Shown here in pieces: positions 8,670 through 18,515 of a DNA stretch of 64,000 nucleotides (its first letter is position 1; every line of letters begins with the position of its first letter). The DNA comes from UTCFX2 sp963788145 (GTDB lineage: Bacteria > Chloroflexota > Anaerolineae > Anaerolineales > UBA4823). Location: the NCBI GenBank assembly GCA_963788145.1, contig CAWBFQ010000002.1, forward strand, positions 248,001 to 312,000, in the 5' to 3' direction. The notes under the pieces were generated by a model. The model was not told the DNA's origin. It searched no databases and saw only the letters and a list, made by a program, of their open reading frames with translations. Position numbers and translations under genes: made by a program.

Positions 8670-9971
8670 TTATGGAAGCGCCACACCAGTGACCAGAATG
8701 CGCGTAACCCAACCATTCCCAGTAAAACTGATTCGCCCCGGCACCGGTTTGATACCCATGTCCACCGAACAGCGTGGTTGGATGCCCTCATCGACATAGA
8801 GTTCGACAATTTTATCAGTGATAAATCTTAGGATATATCGATGTTGGATCGTGCCATCCAGATCCACCTGACAGGAATGATTTGCCGCCGGCGCTTGCAC
8901 CAAAACCAGGTTCTTCTGAACCTCCAAGTGGATAATTGTCGAGCTGGTATTGTTCGGGCCACGGTCATACTGCAGCGGGTCCCAATCCAAATACAGCCTG
9001 TATTGTGGGTATCCCGGTGTCAATTGGGCCAGGAACTCGATCATCGTACCGGGTGCATTACTAACCTCAGTTCGACAGGTGACACCGGCTTGCGTTGGTT
9101 TATCCGCCGCTTTCAGTTCCAACCAGCTATCGCCAAATCCCTGCCGGAGAGTGGGGCGAGGCTCTCCCCAGGCTTTCCAATAAGTGCTTAAAGTCTCGCT
9201 AAATTCGTCTTCCAATAGAATCATTTCCGGCGGCGCACCCGGCTTGGGGACGATTGTCCCCGTCAGCGGCATCACAGATGTGATCGATAGCGTTACAGTA
9301 ATTGCAGGTGTCAAAGTGGCCGTGTCCGTTGGCAGCAACTCTGGTGTGGGGCTGTCGGTCGCTAAATCCGGCGTTGATGACGGATACAAACCTTCCGTAG
9401 GAAGATTCGTCGCTGTTTGAGTTGGTTCAGATTTCATCGTTGCACTCGGAGCGATCGCCACAGAGACCGTAGCAGAAGTTTGTCTCCAACTGAAAGGATC
9501 CTGTAAATACAGGTAACCAGCCAGGCTGCCAAATATACACAACAACCCAAGCCCAAGAGCAAAAATCGGCAAAATCGATTTGCGCCTGGGGTGGGCGTTT
9601 GGTTTCACAGAGGCAGCTGGCTTCGCGGGGATCGGTCCGGCGCTCCTGGCAGGTATGCCTGCATTAGCAGTTGTCACAGCGTTGCCCTGTGTCCCAACTT
9701 GGAGGTCCGAAGATAGGCTGCTCCGCGGAGTGATCTCCTTACCACAATAATTACAGAATTTCGCCCCCACCCGCGCTGGTTTGCCGCAATATGGGCAGGC
9801 AAAGGTCTGAGCTTGCACACCTGGGCTTGAAGCGTTGTCAGGGGCAGCCTGTTCAGCTTCATTGTGGATTGGCGTATCCTCAGCAGGCGGGATAGTTGCC
9901 CCGCAGCTACCACAAAAACGAGCTCCAGGCCGTAATGGTTTACCACAAGTTGGACAGCTAATCGTCGCCAT
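8670..9971 (-). CDS. Double zinc-ribbon membrane protein with extracellular lectin-like domain
   Basis: A protein of about 433 residues: two N-terminal zinc ribbons (CPTCGKPLRPGARFCGSCG and CPYCGKPARVGAKFCNYCG), a linker, a membrane helix (ILPIFALGLGLLCIFGSLAGYLYL), a long Ser/Thr/Pro-rich stalk and a C-terminal domain resembling the extracellular part of the kinase at 6973. The start at 9971 is chosen because GGAGGAATTGAG sits directly before it; an ATG 21 bases further upstream has no such site. Kinase and zinc-ribbon protein thus share a similar outer domain on different cytoplasmic parts, as if both sense the same ligand class. No catalytic motif is seen. Confidence 0.75.
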   Translation of the reverse strand: MATISCPTCGKPLRPGARFCGSCGATIPPAEDTPIHNEAEQAAPDNASSPGVQAQTFACPYCGKPARVGAKFCNYCGKEITPRSSLSSDLQVGTQGNAVTTANAGIPARSAGPIPAKPAASVKPNAHPRRKSILPIFALGLGLLCIFGSLAGYLYLQDPFSWRQTSATVSVAIAPSATMKSEPTQTATNLPTEGLYPSSTPDLATDSPTPELLPTDTATLTPAITVTLSITSVMPLTGTIVPKPGAPPEMILLEDEFSETLSTYWKAWGEPRPTLRQGFGDSWLELKAADKPTQAGVTCRTEVSNAPGTMIEFLAQLTPGYPQYRLYLDWDPLQYDRGPNNTSSTIIHLEVQKNLVLVQAPAANHSCQVDLDGTIQHRYILRFITDKIVELYVDEGIQPRCSVDMGIKPVPGRISFTGNGWVTRILVTGVALP

Positions 9972-10036
9972 CTCAATTCCTCCAGATCTCAATCATAATC
10001 CCGATCCCAGAAAAAACCCAATTGATCTGGTCTATC

Positions 10037-11326
10037 TCAATCTTCACGCTCCGATAATCGAACCGTCTTCCGGCTGGTAAGCATAATCGTCTTCTTACCC
10101 TCACTCGATACCTCTCCGGATTGTTCCAACCGGTCCGCTTCCTGGCCCATTTGGAGCGCCAGTTCATCTTCGCCCTGGGAGAGTAAGATGGTGACAGCCT
10201 GGCGCAGCTTTCGGGTCGCGTTATCCACATCCCCGATTTGTGCATCTTCTAAAGCCTGGGTTTGCAGCCGAAAAGCATGCACCTTTTCCACCACATTCAT
10301 TACACGTTCGTTCATCGGAATGTCATGCGGGTGGAGCATATCCGCCGCTCGCTCTCGGGTGTATTGGATAACCAAATCCACCGACTGGCGCTGCATACCC
10401 ATTTCAGGTGTGTTATATGTCACATCTGCTTGAGCTATCCGCACAGCTCCCTCAGGCCTGGATGGTAAAACAATCTCCACCAGAAATGCCGCCCCCTGCC
10501 GCTCCAACTGTCCAATAGCGAATTGGATCGAACGGCCTTCGACCACCGTATTCCCCAAATCTCGGATTATAGGAACGACCTGCCATATACGACGCGCCTC
10601 CAGCCCTTGGACCATCCGAAAGTTAATCGTCACATTCTGGGCGACGACTTGCATCGACTGGTACACTTCTTGGAAGATCTGCTGAGCCTTCTCCGGAACT
10701 GGGATATAGTCCGCCATCCCGGTACACGAACCAGGATTTGCCTGGATGCTGCGATCAGCCAGTTCGAATAAAAATTCTTCTTTCCAATCCTTGCCAAAAC
10801 CCAGCCCAATCAGGGGAATATTCCTGGACCCGGCTTCGGAGGCAATTCGAAACGAGTCTTCTTCTCGGTCGGTAGCCTCCCCATCCGTCAGCAAGATGAT
10901 CCGGCTGACCCTGTCTTCGCTTGCATGCTGGCTCACCAACCTCAACGCGGTCACAAGCGCCGGAGCAATGTTCGTACCTCCCCCATCCCGAATTTTCTCC
11001 ACCATCCTCTTGAGAGCCTTCTTATCCCGGATTGGCTGTGCACCGACCAGAACCTCGCTGCGCGATTCAAAAGTGACAATCGATACGATATCCTGCTCAT
11101 TAAGCTGATCAATGATGTGATTGACGGCTTCCTTCATCGTGCGCAATTTCTCACCCGCCATAGACCCGCTCCGATCCAGTACAAGGGCAAAGTTCAGCGG
11201 CAGCCGTACACCCGAAATCAAAGATCCAGGCGCAACCTCAGTCAACACATAGACCAGTTGGGTCTGATCCATTACTTCCACAACATCTAGATTGGCAGTG
11301 CTGCTAAATTTCAAACCATCCGCCAT
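10037..11326 (-). CDS. VWA-domain protein (cytoplasmic, no signal peptide)
   Basis: A 429-residue protein with a von Willebrand factor A domain (about 40-225) bearing an intact metal-binding (MIDAS) motif DRSGSMAG and the later TDGEATD element, followed by a beta-rich region and a helical C-terminal segment. No signal peptide or membrane helix is seen, so it is probably cytoplasmic, where VWA domains act as protein-binding scaffolds. A GGAGTGAGCGA site precedes the ATG. Together with its neighbour at 11381 it forms a tandem VWA pair with related domain order. VWA proteins near PP2C phosphatases and kinases recall the TerY-type VWA/PP2C/kinase triads; this link is inference. Confidence 0.83.
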   Translation of the reverse strand: MADGLKFSSTANLDVVEVMDQTQLVYVLTEVAPGSLISGVRLPLNFALVLDRSGSMAGEKLRTMKEAVNHIIDQLNEQDIVSIVTFESRSEVLVGAQPIRDKKALKRMVEKIRDGGGTNIAPALVTALRLVSQHASEDRVSRIILLTDGEATDREEDSFRIASEAGSRNIPLIGLGFGKDWKEEFLFELADRSIQANPGSCTGMADYIPVPEKAQQIFQEVYQSMQVVAQNVTINFRMVQGLEARRIWQVVPIIRDLGNTVVEGRSIQFAIGQLERQGAAFLVEIVLPSRPEGAVRIAQADVTYNTPEMGMQRQSVDLVIQYTRERAADMLHPHDIPMNERVMNVVEKVHAFRLQTQALEDAQIGDVDNATRKLRQAVTILLSQGEDELALQMGQEADRLEQSGEVSSEGKKTIMLTSRKTVRLSERED

Positions 11327-11359
11327 TCGCTCACTCCTTCCACAGACAACCAGGGTCTG

Positions 11360-11378
11360 CCAGATGTCTACTATCTGG
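11360..11378. repeat. Short hairpin element of the CAGAT/ATCTG family
   Basis: CCAGAT and ATCTGG arms around a 7-base loop, 2 bases beyond the stop codon of the VWA gene at 11381 (minus strand). The arms match those of the 18-base tandem repeat at 23426-23515, which also follows a stop codon. No T run follows, so it is not a clear terminator. Confidence 0.4.
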
Positions 11379-11380
11379 GA

Positions 11381-12766
11381 TCAGCGCTGTCCAAGTCTGC
11401 GAGTCTCATAACGAAGTCTCTTTGCCGCCTCGGGTTCTAGTTTGCCGTCGGTCTCCATCAAATCCGCCTGCCGGAACATCTCATCTGCCAGCATCGCCTC
11501 ACCCATATTCAGCAATTGGGTTGCGGCTTGACGCAATTTTATCGTAGCGGCGCTTTTCTCAGCCGGGTCATCTGTGCCAGCGGCGCGCCGGGCTATCTCT
11601 AAAGCTTGCGTCCCCATCTTAAACGTTCCAACACGCTCAACAATCCCCATCACCCGATCATCACTGCGAGCTTCTTTTTGAACCGCCCGCTCAATTCGCA
11701 AGGGTTCATAGAGTTTACGCCGGACAATTCCGCCTTTCGGATCGTCCCAGGCGAGCATCGCTTGCCCCAGGTTTTGGTTCCCAACAGGTGCATCAGGGAT
11801 GATCATCTCGACCAATAATGCAAGTGGAGACTTTAAATCATCATCTCCAATCACCAATGAATAGCTTCCATCGCGTTCAGGACCAGTCTCAAAATCACCC
11901 ATCTCTGGCAAAGCGCGGTAAACTCGCCTCAATTGCACGCCATCCTCAAGTTGCAGCTTCACTTCCAAATTTCGATAACGGATCTTCAAAGCCAATCCAA
12001 GCTCAATTCGAAAGGAATCCAATATCTTCTCGGGGGTTTCCAAATAATAGGCATTTCCGCCGCTAAGATCAGCCAACGGAATCAGCAATTCCTCATTAAA
12101 TTCTGAACCAATCCCCATGGTCGTCAACTTGATTCCATGGTCATGGGCTTTTCTTGCCAATTCATAGCATTGTTGGACATTGCGAGTATGTCCATCTGTT
12201 AACAGGATCAACCGGCTGGGCAATTCCTTTCCGGGCAGGCGGAGCGCCTGCTCAAACGCAATGGCCAATCCTTCGTCCATCTGAGTCTCATCGCCCAGAT
12301 CAAGCATTTCAAGCCGGTAGGTTGTCTGGCGCAGACGCTCACGTTCCTTTCCAGAGGTCTGCTCGATCAGGCATTGCGCCTGGCTGGCAAAGGCTGCTAA
12401 TGAAAAGAAATCGCTATCTCGGAGAACATCGCTTGCAATTCGTAATGCATCGGATACAAAATCAATCCGGCGTGGCAACTGGATCCACATTTCTGCCGGG
12501 ATCGATGAAATTTGATATGCCGGGATACCATCGGTCATCACTTCCTGAGCGCGCCCGTTTCTGACCATCTCGGCAAATTGCGTTTCTGTCACCTGACGGA
12601 TGCGCATTGAATTACTGGTATCAATCAAGAATACCAAATTGCTGGCAGAAGTCTCTCCATCCTCATCTGCCCGGATCTCAAAAAGGTAATATACCAACCG
12701 AACGCCATCTCCGGATGGAGCAACCGGTGAAGAGACACTCACAGAGAAATCAAGCGATTCGGTCAT
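11381..12766 (-). CDS. Second VWA-domain protein of the tandem pair
   Basis: A 461-residue VWA protein. The metal site reads DTSNS (LVFLIDTSNSM) in place of the usual DxSGS: the Asp and two Ser remain but Gly is Asn. The second half, with LTDGHTRN, a beta region and a helical tail ending RYETRRLGQR, parallels the neighbour at 10037, so the two probably arose by duplication. There is no signal peptide, and no strong ribosome site precedes the ATG. It sits between the first VWA gene and the DA1-like peptidase, all in one direction with gaps of about 50 bases. An adaptor role in the island is inferred from the family. Confidence 0.8.
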   Translation of the reverse strand: MTESLDFSVSVSSPVAPSGDGVRLVYYLFEIRADEDGETSASNLVFLIDTSNSMRIRQVTETQFAEMVRNGRAQEVMTDGIPAYQISSIPAEMWIQLPRRIDFVSDALRIASDVLRDSDFFSLAAFASQAQCLIEQTSGKERERLRQTTYRLEMLDLGDETQMDEGLAIAFEQALRLPGKELPSRLILLTDGHTRNVQQCYELARKAHDHGIKLTTMGIGSEFNEELLIPLADLSGGNAYYLETPEKILDSFRIELGLALKIRYRNLEVKLQLEDGVQLRRVYRALPEMGDFETGPERDGSYSLVIGDDDLKSPLALLVEMIIPDAPVGNQNLGQAMLAWDDPKGGIVRRKLYEPLRIERAVQKEARSDDRVMGIVERVGTFKMGTQALEIARRAAGTDDPAEKSAATIKLRQAATQLLNMGEAMLADEMFRQADLMETDGKLEPEAAKRLRYETRRLGQR

Positions 12767-12817
12767 CGATGGGTTTTGCCAATAATAGAAATCTCAAATT
12801 CTCTGCTTTATGATCCA

Positions 12818-13438
12818 TTAACCACTGTTACGGCAGGCAGCAATCACTGCCTGCGCACCCTGGCTTGCTTCTAAATTCAACGCCCAACGCAATCCTTCGC
12901 CGTAAATATCCTGGCGAGTCAGCATGCTCTCCTGGCTTTTGACATATCCATATCTGCCTAGCACATGAAATGCAACCCACTCAGCAAATCCTTCGTGCAA
13001 AACCGGATCGCGCAAGATCGGGCAGTTTTCTCCCTGCCAGGCATGGGCAAATTCATGCGCTGCCACCTGCAGGAATAAAGCTTGCGGTAAACCTGTTTGC
13101 AGATAAATCCCCCTCCGCATGCCACGCCGGGTATAGATCCCCAAAGTTTGCTCAGCATCCAACAACCGATTTTGTCGGTCTCCACTTAACTCCAGGCTTG
13201 CTTGTTTGCGGATCACTTCTCCTAATTGATTCTGGTCAACCAGGGCCAGGCCGGTCGGGATATTCAGACAGATTTCCAGTTCGCTCGCGATGATTGCCTT
13301 CATATCCTGAAACAATGAATCTGCATCCTCAGGCAGAAAGACCGAACTCGCATAGCAGATGGCACAGAATACCCGCCCATCCGAAAGATACCAGCGTTCG
13401 TCGGTCAGCAGATCCTTGCAGATATCACATCGCTGCAT
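12818..13438 (-). CDS. DA1-like zinc metallopeptidase with N-terminal LIM-like zinc finger
   Basis: A 206-residue protein. The N-terminus has a CxxC...CxxC finger (CDICKDLL...CAICYASS) like half a LIM domain. The C-terminal part carries HEFAHAW followed about 20 residues later by HEGFAEW, the HExxH-like zinc site and downstream Glu seen in the C-terminal domain of DA1-family peptidases (known from plant growth control, rare in bacteria). The short length suggests a minimal form of that family. It lies 10 bases upstream of the 3' end of the FHA-ABC gene, so co-expression is likely. Peptidase activity is inferred from the motif; the substrate is unknown. Confidence 0.72.
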   Translation of the reverse strand: MQRCDICKDLLTDERWYLSDGRVFCAICYASSVFLPEDADSLFQDMKAIIASELEICLNIPTGLALVDQNQLGEVIRKQASLELSGDRQNRLLDAEQTLGIYTRRGMRRGIYLQTGLPQALFLQVAAHEFAHAWQGENCPILRDPVLHEGFAEWVAFHVLGRYGYVKSQESMLTRQDIYGEGLRWALNLEASQGAQAVIAACRNSG

Positions 13439-13448
13439 ATCAATTGAT

Positions 13449-16313
13449 TTATTCTACTCTTTTGCGCGCTTGAACAATAATCGTCAGGATTACCCAAAAG
13501 AAGGTATGAGCGCACATTCCGATCCAGGTGAACAGCAAAAATTCTTCGCTGTGCTCGTAGGGGATCTTCAAATCTTGCCTGCCTTCGGTGCAGATCACCT
13601 TCTTCTCTTTTGCTCCGGTCTGCATGTTCGGCACCTCATTTACAGAGCATACCCGGCTATTTTTATTCAAGCCAGGCAGGTCCACTGTTGAGCCAGCCGA
13701 GACCGCTGCCCAATATCCTGGAACAGCCATAGATGCCGGGCTTTGATCCAATGGAAAGAGCGTTCCTGTCAGAATGATCTGGACGAAAAGTTGGGCCAGG
13801 ATGGCATATAAAACCACATCCTGGCTGGGAACTATCGCCGAGATAAATAAACCAAAAGCGATACTCGCCAGCACTGCCAGGTAAAGTGAGACAAACAGTT
13901 CAAAAATCCCCAGGTCAAAGATCGCCCCTTCAAAGCCGAAATCGATCACCATTGCCAACATGAGCAGGAATGCCGCCACCTGAAAAACAGCGAAAATTCC
14001 CAAAATCAAGACCTTTGAAAGCACATAAGAAGTCGCCTTCAGGTTCACCGCCTTCTCGCGCTTGAAGATCGCTCTTTCTTTGACAATTTCATACGCAGCC
14101 CCAAAAGTCCCCCCTTGCGTAAGCGCTAGAGCGATCATCGTGATCAGCAATTCCGCATTTACTGAGGGCAGATAATTCGCCTTTTCATCCAGTACAAGAC
14201 CGTCATCCTCCAATTCCTTGGTCAAAGCAAGATCGATTTCAGCGATCGATCCAGGTCTCCCAACCAGATCATCCTCAGAACTTACCATAGCAAATAATGC
14301 ACCCAACATTGGCAGCATCAAGAGCAAAATGAACAGGGTTCGCCAATCAAAGCGGATCAAGTCAAATTGCCTGCGCGCAAGGATGATCATCTGGCGGATA
14401 AACGAATCCTTGGACCGCCGCGTCGGCATCGGGGCGGATCCACCCGCCCCGCCGGGCATTCGAAGCTGATTTTGGCGTTCAGCCACATATTTTTGAAACA
14501 GCGGTGAATTATGATAGTGATGAGCCCACAACACACCTGCATACGTCTTTCCGGAGGATCCTGGTTTTGGGTGATAATAAGATTGCAATTCCGGGGGGAC
14601 CGGCTTGCCATGGGCTGGGTCAATGTCTTGGGAAAGCTTCAGGTAGATATCCGAAAAGTCGCGTACCCCAAAGAAATTCAAGGCTTCGTTCGGCGGCCCA
14701 TAGTATGATAACCATCCTTGGGTCAGGAATGCCACGTGATCACATTGTTCAATATTTGCCGTGGCATGGGTCACCAACACAACCGTGCGACCTTCATCCG
14801 CCAGCCGGTTTAAGTCGTACATCATCTTCTTTTCCAGCCCCGGATCCAAACCGGAGGTAGGCTCATCCAAGAAGAAGAGCGTTGGCCGCGCCAGCAGTTC
14901 CACCGCAATGCTCACTCGTTTCCGCTGTCCGCCGCTCAACACCCGCACCGGTTTCTCGGCATGTTCGCTCAATTCCACCGAACGCAGCGCATCCTGAATC
15001 CGCGCCTGTATTTCCGCTGGGCGGGCATCTGGCAAACGCAGCTTAGCTGCATACCACAACGCCGTCTTAACCGGTAAAGCCCGGTGGATGATATCATCCT
15101 GGGGAACATACCCCATTTGATTGCGATAAAGATCCAGTTTCGAGTAGAGCGGCTCGCCATCCATCAATAATTGGCCATGGTTGGCTGGTTCATACCCGTT
15201 CATCGCCTTCATCAAGGTGCTTTTTCCGGCTCCGCTTCCACCCACCAAGGCAATAAACTCACCAGGATTTACGGTCATGGAAACATCGCTCAGGATCATC
15301 CGCTGGTTGGCAACCTCCCGTCCCAGGCGGACAGCATCAATGCGATGTCCCAGCCGCATGGATTGCGCCAGAGATTGCTGTTGAGCGTCATACACCAGCT
15401 TGAAGGGACCAATCTGAATTTCATCGCCGCTCGCCAATGGGACAACCGCAATTCGCTTTCCGTTGACGAAGGTCCCATTCGTGCTATTTAGATCCCGGAT
15501 TGCCAGGCTCCCATCTTGGGCTGAGATCTGAGCATGGTGAAACGATACAGTGGGGTGATTCAGCGGCAGATAGCAAGCCGGGTCCCGTCCGATCAGGATA
15601 TTCTTGGTCTTTGAAAGATCCAGCTTGCCAAGGGATAAACTCCGCAACGCCTCCCCCTCAGACCCTTCCATCACCAGGCTCACCCAGTTCCCCGTCAAGT
15701 CCCCGATTCGTAAAACATCCCCCGGACGGATCAAATGCGGTGTATTCGCGGACAATTGCTGCCCATTCAGCTGCGTCCCATTCGTGCTGTTAAGATCGGT
15801 AACCGTGGCATCTCCGGCATCCGGAACCTGTTTCTGCGATGGTCCTGCGTTCAACGCAACCCTTAAATGGTGGCTTGAGACAGCCGGGTGATTAATGACA
15901 ATGTCATTATCTGGTGCACGACCGACCGAAATAATCGGCAAAGAAACAGGAAAGCGCTCTTGATTGCCTCCCATCCAGCGCACAATCAGGCCAGTAATCC
16001 CAGAAAGATCACTGAGCATTTGAGTTCGTCCTGCTGGTGGGCTTCCAGCTGCAGCAGGCTTTACGGGAACACCCCCGGCTGGCTGTCCCACTGGGCGTTC
16101 ATAACCAGCCCGGTTAGCCTGGCTGATTAAGTCAAAACCACATGATGGGCAGAAGCGAGCGCTAACGCGCAGCGGCGTGTTGCAGCGCGGACAGGCGGGT
16201 ATTTGACCAACCGCCGGACTGGCTGGGACGCTCAAGGGTTTGCCGCAGCGAGCGCAAAAGCGGGCCTGTGAATCATTCGTTGTTCCACAATTCGTACACT
16301 GCACGGTGCTCAT
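13449..16313 (-). CDS. ABCG-like exporter fused to two zinc ribbons and two FHA domains
   Basis: About 954 residues. Order: zinc ribbons (about 8-25 and 42-60), FHA domain 1 (about 105-210, GRAPDNDIVI...SSHH...NSTNG), FHA domain 2 (about 225-320, GRDPACYLPL...SFHH...NSTNGT), an ABC ATPase (Walker A GGSGAGKST, signature LSGGQRKR, Walker B LFFLDEPTSGLD) and a C-terminal ABC-2/ABCG membrane domain with about six helices. The start at 16313 is preferred over the ATG two codons earlier because GAGGAGG abuts the latter. FHA domains bind phosphothreonine, so the exporter is probably switched by the island's kinases. The cargo is unknown. FHA-ABC fusions are known in actinobacteria and cyanobacteria; the added zinc ribbons follow the local pattern. 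Confidence 0.9.
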   Translation of the reverse strand: MSTVQCTNCGTTNDSQARFCARCGKPLSVPASPAVGQIPACPRCNTPLRVSARFCPSCGFDLISQANRAGYERPVGQPAGGVPVKPAAAGSPPAGRTQMLSDLSGITGLIVRWMGGNQERFPVSLPIISVGRAPDNDIVINHPAVSSHHLRVALNAGPSQKQVPDAGDATVTDLNSTNGTQLNGQQLSANTPHLIRPGDVLRIGDLTGNWVSLVMEGSEGEALRSLSLGKLDLSKTKNILIGRDPACYLPLNHPTVSFHHAQISAQDGSLAIRDLNSTNGTFVNGKRIAVVPLASGDEIQIGPFKLVYDAQQQSLAQSMRLGHRIDAVRLGREVANQRMILSDVSMTVNPGEFIALVGGSGAGKSTLMKAMNGYEPANHGQLLMDGEPLYSKLDLYRNQMGYVPQDDIIHRALPVKTALWYAAKLRLPDARPAEIQARIQDALRSVELSEHAEKPVRVLSGGQRKRVSIAVELLARPTLFFLDEPTSGLDPGLEKKMMYDLNRLADEGRTVVLVTHATANIEQCDHVAFLTQGWLSYYGPPNEALNFFGVRDFSDIYLKLSQDIDPAHGKPVPPELQSYYHPKPGSSGKTYAGVLWAHHYHNSPLFQKYVAERQNQLRMPGGAGGSAPMPTRRSKDSFIRQMIILARRQFDLIRFDWRTLFILLLMLPMLGALFAMVSSEDDLVGRPGSIAEIDLALTKELEDDGLVLDEKANYLPSVNAELLITMIALALTQGGTFGAAYEIVKERAIFKREKAVNLKATSYVLSKVLILGIFAVFQVAAFLLMLAMVIDFGFEGAIFDLGIFELFVSLYLAVLASIAFGLFISAIVPSQDVVLYAILAQLFVQIILTGTLFPLDQSPASMAVPGYWAAVSAGSTVDLPGLNKNSRVCSVNEVPNMQTGAKEKKVICTEGRQDLKIPYEHSEEFLLFTWIGMCAHTFFWVILTIIVQARKRVE

Positions 16314-16439
16314 GCGCATCCTCCTCTGAACGTTTTTTATCCGTAATTGATGTCGACTGAATTTCCTTGCAGCTGAAAACCAACTTCATTTTACCCTAAA
16401 GGGAATGTTTGGGACCGAGAATCCTCCAGCCAACTTAAC

Positions 16440-18497
16440 TCACTTTGCGCAGCGAAAGCCAAGTGTGTCCGCTTGCAAATCTGGATAATTCCAAAGCCTA
16501 GATGAAACGCGGAGGGATCGAGCTGAATGAAACCAGGAGCCTCCCCGGATCAGGCGGAACTCACCACTGGTCGGGCCAATTGGGTTTTTATAAAGAGATT
16601 CCAGATAGGTATTTGCCTGGAACCAATCCGCAACCCATTCCGACACATTTCCAGCCATATCCAAAATTCCAAATGGGCTGGCGCCAGCCGGATGAACGCC
16701 CGTTTGTTCTGTATCCCCTAATATATTATCGAAATTCGCCAACCGAATTCCAGGCTGCGAATTGCCCCAGGGATACAGCCTTCCATCTGTTCCCCGGGCC
16801 GCTTTTTCCCATTCCGCTTCACTCGGTAGCCGTCGTCCCGCCCAACTGCAATAATCAGCGGCATCCTCCCAGGAAACATCAATCACAGGAAATAATTCAA
16901 AAGCCGGATCCGCAAAGTAGGTGGTGCGCGTCCTCGAACCTCGCTCGCCCGGCGGCTGACAGGCGCCAGCCTGCACGCAACGGTTATACATACCATTCGT
17001 TACTTCGGTCTGATCTATCCAGTAAGCGCTTAGATAAACAACGTGGATTGGTCTTTCAGAATCTCCAGCCTCTAAATCATCATCCCCAGCGCCCATCGAG
17101 AATTCCCCTGCCGGAATATAAACCAGGTGCATCCCATCGATGGTTGACACCTGAGTCACAAGAACTACTGGAATGGTCGGCGAGCGGATCGCCACAGGCG
17201 TATTGATGGGCCCATCCAATTGTGGGATGAGCAACACCTGCCCTGAAAATAACACCCCGCAATCCGCCGTCAGGTCTTGGTTTTGAGAAACGATTTGTTT
17301 GATACTCACTCCAAATGCCTCTGCAATCTCAGAACAGGTATCCCCAGGTTGGACTGTATACACCAACGGAGTCAAAGTGGGATCCAGCGTCGTGGCTGCA
17401 GAGGACACTGGCTGGTGAATAGCAGTCGCCGCTTGGAAAGCAATCGTCTGGCTTGGGACAAAATCTGTCAGGGTGGATTGCGGACCAGACATTATCGCCG
17501 AGCCAGGGCTTGCAGTATGGTTAAGGATTTGCCACAGCAGGATCAGAATGATGAGGATAAGCAATCCAACCAATCCGACCCAACCCCATGGCAAGGCTGG
17601 ATGGACCGAGGCATTGGAAATCGCCTGAACCGGAACCTGGTACGGCGTGATCGCCGGTGATGGCGCCTGCGCTGGGGGCGGCGGTGTCAAAGCTTTCTTC
17701 AACTCAGACGCGGTCTGAAACCGCTGAGAGGCATCCATCTGCATCGCACGCATCAAAGCCGCAGATGTCCGCAACGACAAATTCCGGTTGAGCTGGCGGG
17801 CTGGTACGAGTGGATCATTGACCACTCTCTGAACGCTTTCTCCAGGCTCCTGACCGGTCAGCAGTGTATATAACGTTGCGCCTAGTGCATAGATATCTGT
17901 GCGAGGGTCTGTTTTTCCTTTGCCATATTGCTCGTACGGCGAATAACCCGGCGAGACCGCTTGAGCACCCAACGTAGTTTTCAGATGCGGCTCATAAATC
18001 TTAGCAATCCCAAAATCAACTAAAACTGCTTGTCCGCTCGGCGTGATCCGAATATTGGCCGGCTTGATATCTCGGTGGATCACAGGGGGTGACTGAGAAT
18101 GCAGGTAATCAAGCGCATCACAGATCTGACCTGCCCAGACAATGACCTTGTCTTCCGGGAAGGGACCTCCCCGGTCTTCCAGCATCTGCTGTAAATCCTG
18201 GCCCTCCACGTAATCCATGATCAGATATTGCCCTCGCCCCTGAACCAGGAAATAATCGCTTACACGCGGCAGGTTCGGATGGCTCAGATTGGCCAGGATT
18301 TTCGCTTCGCGCAGGAATTGCCTCTGTCCATCCTGCGTGGCAGCCAGGTTTTCCTTAAGCACACAGGGTCTAGCAAGAGCAGTATCCCAGGCACGGTACA
18401 GCGTCCCAAACCCCCCTTGAGCTAGTAATTTCACAATGCGATATCGGTTATTGAGCAGATCCCCTGTCTGATGCGCTTGCCTGCCGCCTAAGGTCAT
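16440..18497 (-). CDS. Transmembrane Ser/Thr kinase with extracellular LysM and SUMF1-like domains
   Basis: A 685-residue kinase. The kinase domain (about 17-280) has AQGGFG, the VLKEN lysine, HRDIKPANI and DFG, so it looks active. A membrane helix (LPWGWVGLVGLLILIILILL, about 325-345) is followed by a LysM domain (YTVQPGDTCSEIAEAFGVS, about 398-445) and a SUMF1/formylglycine-enzyme fold (about 460-685, IPAGEFSMG, DQTEVTNGMY, AGRRLPSEAEWEKAARG, DMAGNVSEW, RGGSW, GFRCAK). LysM usually binds peptidoglycan or chitin oligomers. The SUMF1 part lacks the cysteine pair needed for sulfatase activation, so it probably binds a ligand. The kinase half is close to the one at 6973. It is adjacent to and codirectional with the PP2C gene, as kinase/phosphatase pairs often are. 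Confidence 0.88.
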   Translation of the reverse strand: MTLGGRQAHQTGDLLNNRYRIVKLLAQGGFGTLYRAWDTALARPCVLKENLAATQDGQRQFLREAKILANLSHPNLPRVSDYFLVQGRGQYLIMDYVEGQDLQQMLEDRGGPFPEDKVIVWAGQICDALDYLHSQSPPVIHRDIKPANIRITPSGQAVLVDFGIAKIYEPHLKTTLGAQAVSPGYSPYEQYGKGKTDPRTDIYALGATLYTLLTGQEPGESVQRVVNDPLVPARQLNRNLSLRTSAALMRAMQMDASQRFQTASELKKALTPPPPAQAPSPAITPYQVPVQAISNASVHPALPWGWVGLVGLLILIILILLWQILNHTASPGSAIMSGPQSTLTDFVPSQTIAFQAATAIHQPVSSAATTLDPTLTPLVYTVQPGDTCSEIAEAFGVSIKQIVSQNQDLTADCGVLFSGQVLLIPQLDGPINTPVAIRSPTIPVVLVTQVSTIDGMHLVYIPAGEFSMGAGDDDLEAGDSERPIHVVYLSAYWIDQTEVTNGMYNRCVQAGACQPPGERGSRTRTTYFADPAFELFPVIDVSWEDAADYCSWAGRRLPSEAEWEKAARGTDGRLYPWGNSQPGIRLANFDNILGDTEQTGVHPAGASPFGILDMAGNVSEWVADWFQANTYLESLYKNPIGPTSGEFRLIRGGSWFHSARSLRVSSRLWNYPDLQADTLGFRCAK

Positions 18498-18515
18498 ACC
18501 GGAATTTCCGCCCGT

